NCBI GenBank assembly: GCA_022571175.1
Contig: JACZYI010000042.1
Span: 1-11,355, forward strand
Origin: Pseudomonadota bacterium
Lineage (GTDB): Bacteria; Pseudomonadota; Alphaproteobacteria; Sphingomonadales; SMXR01
Length of the DNA stretch: 11,355 bases
Direction of reading: 5' to 3'
Positions 6,820 to 11,355 of this stretch are shown in pieces (position 1 is the stretch's first letter; every line of letters begins with the position of its first letter). Position numbers and translations under genes: made by a program. The notes below the pieces were generated by a model, which was given only the letters and a program-made list of their open reading frames with translations, did not search any database and had not been told where the DNA came from.

Positions 6820-6848
6820 TTGGCATCGGCCCGGTGGTTGTTTATAAA
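6820..6848 (+). promoter_or_regulatory. Sigma-70-like promoter of the outer-membrane protein gene
   Basis: TTGGCA (6820-6825) and TATAAA (6843-6848) are spaced 17 bases apart and each match the consensus at five of six bases. Transcription would start near 6855, about 36 bases before the ATG at 6891. This also rules against translation from the upstream in-frame ATG at 6807. It may drive the genes through to the symporter. Confidence 0.65.
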
Positions 6849-6890
6849 TCAAACTCGAAAGCTGACGCACCAAGGGGGGAGTACAACAAC

Positions 6891-7472
6891 ATGCTTCAGA
6901 CCAAACACGTCATTTCGATTCTCTTTTCAACTTTTCTTATTTCTGTCCTGTTTATCAGTTCTGCCTCAGCCGATGGCCTTTATGCCGAACTGAGGATTGG
7001 TGCCACGGCACCCTCAACCTTGAAAGATACCGCTGCTGTTGGTCAATTTAATCTTAATTTCAAAAATGGATTTGTCGGCTCCATTGCTGTGGGGTTGAAT
7101 TTTGACAATCTCCGCATTGAAGGCGAGCTTGGAATTTCGGCGGCGGACTTCAGAATTGAAGATGTTAATGCAGATGCCACCGTTCTGGACGGAAGTTTGG
7201 TCACCGGAATGATCAATGTTTACTATGATCTGGTGGATGATAAAATCATCACGCCCTATGTGGGTGTTGGCACCGGTTTCTCGACCACCAAATTATCTAC
7301 CCAGTCTGACGGGGCAAAACTCGCCTTCCAGGTTATGGTCGGCGCTCGTTATAATATTCGTGGCCGTCTTTGGTTTGGCGGAGAATATCGCTATTTCCGC
7401 TCAGGAACCGACGGAACCCTTCAGGCTTTCAAAGCCAGCAGTTTCAGAGCGACATTCATGTTTGGCTTTTAA
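6891..7472 (+). CDS. Outer-membrane beta-barrel protein, small OmpW/OmpA-barrel-like
   Basis: A 193-residue exported protein. Residues 1-26 form a signal peptide: a basic start, a hydrophobic core and a cleavage site ISSASA before DG. The mature part alternates polar and hydrophobic residues as beta strands (for example GLYAELRIGA, GFVGSIAVGLNF, LRIEGELGIS, ITPYVGVGTGFS, LWFGGEYRYF). It ends in the aromatic FMFGF expected for assembly by the BAM complex. Size and strand pattern fit an 8-stranded barrel of the opacity/OmpW-like class, and no enzyme motif is present. The ATG at 6891 is chosen because AAGGGGGGA lies about 10 nt upstream, the signal peptide starts there, and a promoter lies between it and the earlier ATG. 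The cupin gene follows after 39 nt. The transported substrate, if any, is unknown. Confidence 0.85.
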   Translation: MLQTKHVISILFSTFLISVLFISSASADGLYAELRIGATAPSTLKDTAAVGQFNLNFKNGFVGSIAVGLNFDNLRIEGELGISAADFRIEDVNADATVLDGSLVTGMINVYYDLVDDKIITPYVGVGTGFSTTKLSTQSDGAKLAFQVMVGARYNIRGRLWFGGEYRYFRSGTDGTLQAFKASSFRATFMFGF

Positions 7473-7511
7473 ACGGGTTTGATTGCTCGCAGGGTTTGAA
7501 ACGGATTAGAT

Positions 7512-7883
7512 ATGGTCAACGCCAAATGGTTTTTTCTGAGCATGGCCATGCTGCCTGGTCTGGCTTACTCACAAGACATTCCTTATGCTGCTGATGCCGG
7601 ATGGAACAGCGCTAAAGTTTGCGAGATAATATCCGAGGACGATCAGATTCGTGTCATGCACTGCATTATTGCAGCCCGCGGTGGGCATGAACGCCATTAT
7701 CATCTTTCCAATATTGTTTACGTGCTGGTGGGTGGTGAAATGCGTATCACCCAGAATGGAGAGGTCCGCGATGTATCACTAAAAGCCGGTCAATCTTTCA
7801 TCTCGGCGGAGCGGGTCATTCATGAGGTCGTCAGTTTAAGTGACCATGACCAGAGCTATTTGATTATTGAAAAGAAATATTAG
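7512..7883 (+). CDS. Exported single-domain cupin protein
   Basis: This 123-residue protein has an N-terminal signal peptide (residues 1-20, cleavage probably at AYS/QD), so it should act in the periplasm. A single cupin barrel follows. Motif 1 contains His59, His62 and His64 and leads into IVYVLVGGEMRI, the usual strand and turn. Motif 2 is AGQSFISAERVIHEV with His104. The glutamate that normally follows the HxH pair is replaced by an uncharged residue (LSNIVY), so any metal centre would be a three-histidine type. Cupins of this size range from dioxygenases to simple binding proteins, and the reaction cannot be predicted. The gene lies 39 nt after the outer-membrane protein gene and 34 nt before the symporter pair, possibly in the same transcript. 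Its ribosome-binding site (GGATT) is weak. Confidence 0.82.
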   Translation: MVNAKWFFLSMAMLPGLAYSQDIPYAADAGWNSAKVCEIISEDDQIRVMHCIIAARGGHERHYHLSNIVYVLVGGEMRITQNGEVRDVSLKAGQSFISAERVIHEVVSLSDHDQSYLIIEKKY

Positions 7884-7917
7884 CTGGGGCGGGCAGGGTA
7901 CCCGGGATGAGAGTTTT

Positions 7918-8235
7918 ATGAAATCAGATGATGTAGGTAAAAAATATTGGCGGGCAAATATTCTACTGGTCGTCAAGCTGTTGGTCGTCTGGTTCCTGGT
8001 ATCGTTCGGCGCGGGCATCCTCTTTGTTGACGGTCTAAACCAGTTTCACTTGTTCGGCTTCCCGCTCGGCTTCTGGTTTGCCCAGCAGGGGTCAATCTTT
8101 GTATTTGTGATTCTGATTTTTATCTATATTTCCGCCATGCAAAAATTGGAGCGACGCCTTGGCATCTCGGACGAGGATGACCCCGACAGTTATGATGAAA
8201 AAGCTGAAAATCTGAACGAAGGCCATGATTCATGA
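7918..8235 (+). CDS. Sodium:solute symporter small subunit, DUF4212 family
   Basis: A 105-residue inner-membrane protein of the DUF4212 family, the small partner encoded directly before VC2705-type sodium:solute symporters. Two membrane helices are visible at about 14-36 and 57-76. The signature SFGAGILFVDGLN...FPLGFWFAQQGSI joins them, and the tail is strongly acidic (SDEDDPDSYDEKAE). The ATG at 7918 is chosen because the conserved sequence (KYWRAN) begins shortly after it and GGGATGAG lies upstream. Longer in-frame starts would overlap the cupin gene. Its stop overlaps the start of the large subunit by 4 bp (ATGA), which indicates translational coupling and a complex of the two proteins. 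Confidence 0.93.
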   Translation: MKSDDVGKKYWRANILLVVKLLVVWFLVSFGAGILFVDGLNQFHLFGFPLGFWFAQQGSIFVFVILIFIYISAMQKLERRLGISDEDDPDSYDEKAENLNEGHDS

Positions 8236-9989
8236 CCACCACCGGCCTCACCTATTTGTTTGTTGGATTGAGTTTCACGCTTTATATCGGCATCGCAGTC
8301 TGGTCGCGGGCAAAAAACACCAAAGATTTCTACGTGGCCGGTGGGCATGTGCCGCCGGTTCTGAACGGCATGGCAACGGCTGCAGACTGGATGAGTGCTG
8401 CCAGCTTTATTTCCATGGCCGGAATTATCGCGTTTGCGGGCTATGACGGCTCGGTCTATCTGATGGGCTGGACCGGTGGTTACGTCCTGCTTGCCTTGTT
8501 ATTGGCGCCCTATTTGAGGAAGTTCGGCCAATTTACAGTTCCTGATTTTGTAGGGGAAAGATATTATTCCAGGCTTGCACGCGTGGTAGCCGTTGTTTGT
8601 CTTCTGATCGTGTCCTTTACCTATGTTGCCGGGCAAATGCGCGGTGTTGGCATCGTTTTTTCGCGTTTTCTGGAGGTTGATATCAATACTGGTGTTTTTA
8701 TCGGTATGGGCATCGTTTTCCTTTATGCGGTACTAGGTGGCATGAAAAGCATTACCTATACTCAGGTTGCGCAATATTGCGTTTTGATATTCGCCTATAT
8801 GGTGCCCGCTATTTTCATTTCCCTGATGGTCACCGGCCATGTGTTGCCACAAACCGGGCTGGGTGCAACACTTGTGGATGGTTCAGGCCAGACGGTGCTT
8901 GAACGCCTGAATGGAACGCTTACTGAATTGGGTTTTGGGGCTTATACCGATGGCAGCAAATCGACCATAGATGTTTTGGCGATCACCGCTGCTCTTATGA
9001 TCGGAACTGCTGGCCTTCCTCATGTGATTGTTCGTTTTTTTACCGTTCCAAAGGTATCTGATGCCCGTCGTTCCGCTGGCTGGGCATTGGTTTTTATTGC
9101 CATTCTCTATACCAGTGCCCCGGGTGTCGCGGCTTTTGCCAGACTGAATTTCATTGATACGGTGCAAAATACGGCTTACTCGGAAATGCCAGCATGGTTT
9201 CGCAATTGGGAGGATATTGGCCTCACCGCCTGGACCGATAAAAACCAGGACGGCAGGCTGCAATATTCTGCGGGCAATCCGTTTGAAGGCGAGCGTCCTG
9301 TTTTCACAGATCAACGAGGGGAGAATGGCGAGCGGCTGATCGCCAATGCACCCACCGGGAATACCAATGAGATTTATGTGGACCGGGATATTATGGTGCT
9401 CGCTAATCCGGAAATCGCCAATCTGCCAGACTGGGTAATTGCGCTGGTTGCTGCGGGCGGGTTGGCGGCGGCCTTGTCTACTGCGGCAGGTCTGTTGCTG
9501 GTCATTTCCACTTCTATTTCCCATGATTTATTGAAAAAAACCTTTTTCAGCAGACTAAGTGAAAAACAGGAATTGTTAGCCGCGCGTATTTCAGCAGCCT
9601 TTGCGGTCGCTGTTGCGGGATATTTTGGCATTAATCCGCCGGGGTTTGTAGCTCAGGTGGTTGCTTTTGCTTTTGGTCTGGCCGCAGCGAGCATTTTTCC
9701 GGCACTCTTTATGGGCATTTTTATAAAATCCATGAACCGGGAAGGCGCCATTGCGGGCATGTTGGCGGGCATGATTTTTACCTTCGGTTATATTGTCTAT
9801 TTCAAATTCATGGCCCCGGAGCTGAATAATGCTGCGCACTGGCTTTTTGGTATTTCACCCGAAGGCATTGGCGTTATCGGTATGATTTTGAATATATCGG
9901 TGGCGCTGGTGGTTGTGCGCATGACCGCGCCACCACCCGAGCACATCAAGGAGCTGGTGCAGAATATCCGGTTGCCATCGGTTCGGTAG
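8232..9989 (+). CDS. Sodium:solute symporter, SSS family, VC2705 subtype (ActP-related)
   Basis: This 585-residue inner-membrane permease takes up a small solute, probably a monocarboxylate such as acetate, with sodium. SSS-family features include the N-terminal FYVAGGHVPPVLNGMATAADWMSAASFI (about 33-60), KFGQFTVPDFVGERY (97-111), TYVAGQMRGVG (130-140), GGMKSITYTQVAQY (169-182) and GTAGLPHVIVRFFTVP (258-273). About a dozen hydrophobic helices are seen. A polar insert of roughly 90 residues (about 305-398) includes DKNQDGRL at 336-343, resembling an EF-hand calcium loop. As I recall, the insert is a feature of the VC2705 branch, so it is probably not unique. The helix after the insert (GGLAAALSTAAGLLLVISTSISHDLL) is typical of the family. 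It overlaps the DUF4212 gene by 4 bp. The gene ends 18 nt before the tRNA-Phe fragment with no obvious terminator. Substrate is inferred from relatives. Confidence 0.94.
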   Translation: MTTTGLTYLFVGLSFTLYIGIAVWSRAKNTKDFYVAGGHVPPVLNGMATAADWMSAASFISMAGIIAFAGYDGSVYLMGWTGGYVLLALLLAPYLRKFGQFTVPDFVGERYYSRLARVVAVVCLLIVSFTYVAGQMRGVGIVFSRFLEVDINTGVFIGMGIVFLYAVLGGMKSITYTQVAQYCVLIFAYMVPAIFISLMVTGHVLPQTGLGATLVDGSGQTVLERLNGTLTELGFGAYTDGSKSTIDVLAITAALMIGTAGLPHVIVRFFTVPKVSDARRSAGWALVFIAILYTSAPGVAAFARLNFIDTVQNTAYSEMPAWFRNWEDIGLTAWTDKNQDGRLQYSAGNPFEGERPVFTDQRGENGERLIANAPTGNTNEIYVDRDIMVLANPEIANLPDWVIALVAAGGLAAALSTAAGLLLVISTSISHDLLKKTFFSRLSEKQELLAARISAAFAVAVAGYFGINPPGFVAQVVAFAFGLAAASIFPALFMGIFIKSMNREGAIAGMLAGMIFTFGYIVYFKFMAPELNNAAHWLFGISPEGIGVIGMILNISVALVVVRMTAPPPEHIKELVQNIRLPSVR

Positions 9990-10007
9990 GGTTTGCCTTT
10001 GAAGAAG

Positions 10008-10057
10008 TGGTGCCCAGGGGCGGAATTGAACCACCGACACGCGGATTTTCAGTCCGC
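10008..10057 (-). tRNA. tRNA-Phe(GAA) 3' fragment, probable attachment site
   Basis: Read on the minus strand, this is the 3' half of a tRNA-Phe gene: anticodon stem GCGGA/TCCGC closing loop CTGAAAA with anticodon GAA, variable loop GTGTC, T arm GGTGG-TTCAATT-CCGCC, acceptor 3' strand CCTGGGC, discriminator A and encoded CCA. The acceptor 5' strand and D arm are absent: the bases beyond 10057 are AT-rich and unrelated. It therefore cannot make a tRNA. Such fragments are left where an element integrated into the tRNA 3' end. The integrase gene about 140 bases away supports this. The intact tRNA, or its 5' half, should lie at the other island end. Confidence 0.88.
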
Positions 10058-10060
10058 AGG

Positions 10061-10192
10061 TAAACGAACACTAGTAAACGCTTGAAAACACCTATAAACG
10101 CTGTAACATAGGTACATGGTGGGATGAAGTTATTCTCACTGTTCGCAGTTGTTTGCCCTAGTTTACGGAAAATGGACCCTAATTGGACCCTA
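10061..10192 (+). repeat. Short repeats between att fragment and integrase
   Basis: TAAACG occurs at 10061-10066, 10075-10080 and 10095-10100, and GTTTAC, the reverse of GTAAAC, at 10161-10166. CTAGTAAACG (10071) resembles CTAGTTTACG (10159) across the strand. TGGACCCTA occurs twice, at 10173-10181 and 10184-10192, one helical turn apart. Clusters of this kind next to an attachment site may be integrase arm-binding or excisionase sites, or operators for the integrase promoter; which one is an inference. Confidence 0.45.
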
Positions 10193-10196
10193 TACG

Positions 10197-11183
10197 ATGC
10201 CAGACTTGCCAAAACAGCACGTCCAAATCAGCGCGATTAGAACTCCGCCGACGGGTCAAATGGACTATTTCGGTACGGGCAAGGATGCCGGCTTGATTCT
10301 CAGAGTTTCCTACGGCGGTACCAAGACGTGGTTTGTTAGATATTACACTAATCGGCTTGGCAAGAGAGTTCGCGCCAAATGTTCTATTGGCCGGTTTCCA
10401 CGGGTCGAATTGAGGGACGCTCGAATAGCGATGCGGGATATCCTGGCTGACGTTGATAAAGGCAATGACCCTGCTGCTGAGCGTAAACGCGAGAGGTCTT
10501 TTCAAGACCTCGCTACTGTGAACGACCTTAGTGAACAGTTTTTCAAACTAAGAGAGCGACAGACTTGGCGCGGCCGCAAACGACGAAATCTATCAGACGA
10601 GCAGGGTATGGCCGACAATTATATTTTGCCGGAGATCGGCTCAATCCCGCCACAGTTTGTCACAGAAGCGGAGATAGACAAGGTCCTCGATAAGGTTCAG
10701 GAAAAAAGTTCTGCAGTCCGCGCTAACCGTGTGTTGGCTCTTATGCGTGTAATGTTCAAGCACGCTGTCCGACGGAAATGGATTCCGGTTAATCCCTGCG
10801 AGAATATCCAGAACCCTGGTGATGAAGTACCTCGCATTCCTGACCATCCGTCAGATGCCGAAATTAGAGAACTATGGCGAAGGATAGAAAAGGGTACCTT
10901 TTCGAAGGATAAAAGGCCCATCACCATTTCCGCACCAATTCAGCTTGCGTTGAAATTGCTCCTTATTACCGGGCAAAGGTCGAGCGAAGTTTCTCAGGCG
11001 TCAATTGAAGAGTTTGATCTCAACTCAGGCGTCTGGATCATTTCGGGCGATAGAACGAAGAACGGAAAACCCCATAAAGTGCCTTTGAGTCCGCTTGCCA
11101 TCTCGATTGTGCAAGAGGCGCAGCGTCTTGCCCGCAAAGAGGTCAAGTGCCAGCCCGCGGGGGGTGGCGGTGTTGAGGATTAG
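10197..11183 (+). pseudogene. P4-type tyrosine integrase, truncated and fused to foreign sequence
   Basis: The frame encodes 328 residues. Residues about 1-95 form the N-terminal arm-binding domain of P4-like integrases (GLILRVSYGGTKTWFVRYY, then KCSIGRFPRVELRDARIAMRDI). Residues about 105-205 are the core-binding domain, and catalysis starts at about 215. Arg261 (LLITGQRSSEV) and Lys288 (GDRTKNGKPHKVPLS) are present. The expected HxxR, second histidine and nucleophilic tyrosine are absent, because the frame departs from the family after about residue 311 and ends in a glycine-rich tail. It should be catalytically dead. The ATG at 10197 is preferred over the TTG at 10149, though no clear ribosome-binding site precedes it. 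Intact relatives have roughly 400 residues. The truncation may be a true rearrangement or an assembly join; see the junction entry. Confidence 0.85.
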
Positions 11184-11355
11184 CTGCACATTTGTTCCGT
11201 CTAGGTCGGACCGCGAAATCGAATCGTCGGAAGAGTCACTCCAGTAAATCTTGCCCGCACCGGGGTCGACCGCGAAGTCCGACAGGCCGTCCAACCCGGA
11301 AGAAATGATGGTTTCCACATTGCTGCCGTCGAGATCAGCCCGTTTAATCTCTGCG
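11025..11355 (-). CDS. LRP/YWTD beta-propeller repeat protein, fragment
   Basis: The minus-strand frame enters from the right edge and stays open to a stop at 11025, but only about 11127-11355 is real family sequence. Two repeats of about 40 residues are visible: IKRADLDGSNVETIISSGL... ending in GAGKIYWSD, and ISRSDLDGTNVQLILNTA... ending in LALDLFAGK. These are LDL-receptor class B (YWTD) repeats, which build a six-bladed propeller. Both ends are missing: the start lies beyond the window, and the second repeat breaks at its GK, where an IYWTD-like strand should follow. Beyond that, the frame reads the antisense of the integrase. Base composition is more GC-rich than the integrase. Such proteins are often secreted; the function here is unknown. 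Confidence 0.75.
   Translation of the reverse strand, partial: AEIKRADLDGSNVETIISSGLDGLSDFAVDPGAGKIYWSDSSDDSISRSDLDGTNVQLILNTATPRGLALDLFAGKTLRLLHNRDGKRTQRHFMGFSVLRSIARNDPDA
11127..11135. other. Junction between integrase and YWTD sequences
   Basis: CTTGCCCGC is the point where plus-strand integrase homology ends and minus-strand YWTD homology begins. The same bases occur inside the neighbouring YWTD repeat at 11250-11258, because they encode its AGK motif. This is the pattern expected of a join at a short shared sequence, whether by recombination in the cell or by assembly error. Confidence 0.65.

Noticed and set aside
6807..6890. N-terminal extension of the outer-membrane protein from the ATG at 6807
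   Set aside because: It would put 28 residues before a clear signal peptide and would start upstream of the best promoter. The ATG at 6891 has a strong ribosome-binding site.
8883..9524. 213-codon open frame on the minus strand inside the symporter gene
   Set aside because: It is antisense to a well-supported SSS-family gene, its product is low-complexity and family-less, and no ribosome-binding site precedes it.
10058..10107. Search for the 5' half of tRNA-Phe next to its 3' fragment
   Set aside because: No acceptor 5' strand or D-arm sequence follows; the region is AT-rich with short repeats, so the gene is not intact.

Overview
This window looks like ordinary chromosome from a marine-type proteobacterium, most likely an alphaproteobacterium, joined on its right to the edge of an integrated element. 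The placement is an inference from gene content: a GTP-type PEP carboxykinase, a DUF4212/VC2705-type sodium:solute symporter pair, and a tRNA-Phe 3' end that encodes its CCA. No single marker fixes the taxon. Both window ends cut through genes.

Left part (1-2485): the first two thirds of pckG run leftward off the edge. Its divergent intergenic region holds two small hairpins and a strong plus-strand intrinsic terminator, then a TetR-family regulator. The regulator is followed 3 nt after its stop by a 73-residue two-helix membrane protein of unknown function and a GC-rich hairpin terminator.

Centre-left (2486-5901): a roughly 300-base gap without genes leads to an FkbM-type methyltransferase, a sarcosine/N-methyltryptophan oxidase-like flavoprotein and a GT-A fold glycosyltransferase. 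The same 18-bp sequence, containing GTTAC-N6-GTAAC, occurs just before tetR and just before the methyltransferase. The simplest reading is that the TetR protein regulates both itself and this cassette, and this is the most interesting regulatory signal here.

Centre-right (5959-9989): a membrane-anchored TerB-domain protein on the minus strand diverges from a plus-strand run. That run contains a small outer-membrane beta-barrel with a good sigma-70-like promoter, an exported cupin, a DUF4212 symporter small subunit and its large SSS-family partner; the last two overlap by 4 bp.

Right part (10008-11355): a 50-nt 3' fragment of a tRNA-Phe gene, without the 5' half, is followed by short repeats and a P4-type tyrosine integrase. 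The integrase frame loses its family sequence after the catalytic lysine, and minus-strand DNA encoding LRP/YWTD beta-propeller repeats takes over. The join has a 9-base motif that recurs inside the YWTD repeats. It is either a real rearrangement in an island or an assembly chimera.

I see no CRISPR array, no insertion sequence and no clearly recognisable defence system. The candidates for something undescribed are the TetR-linked methyltransferase/oxidase/glycosyltransferase cassette and the possible small RNA beside pckG.
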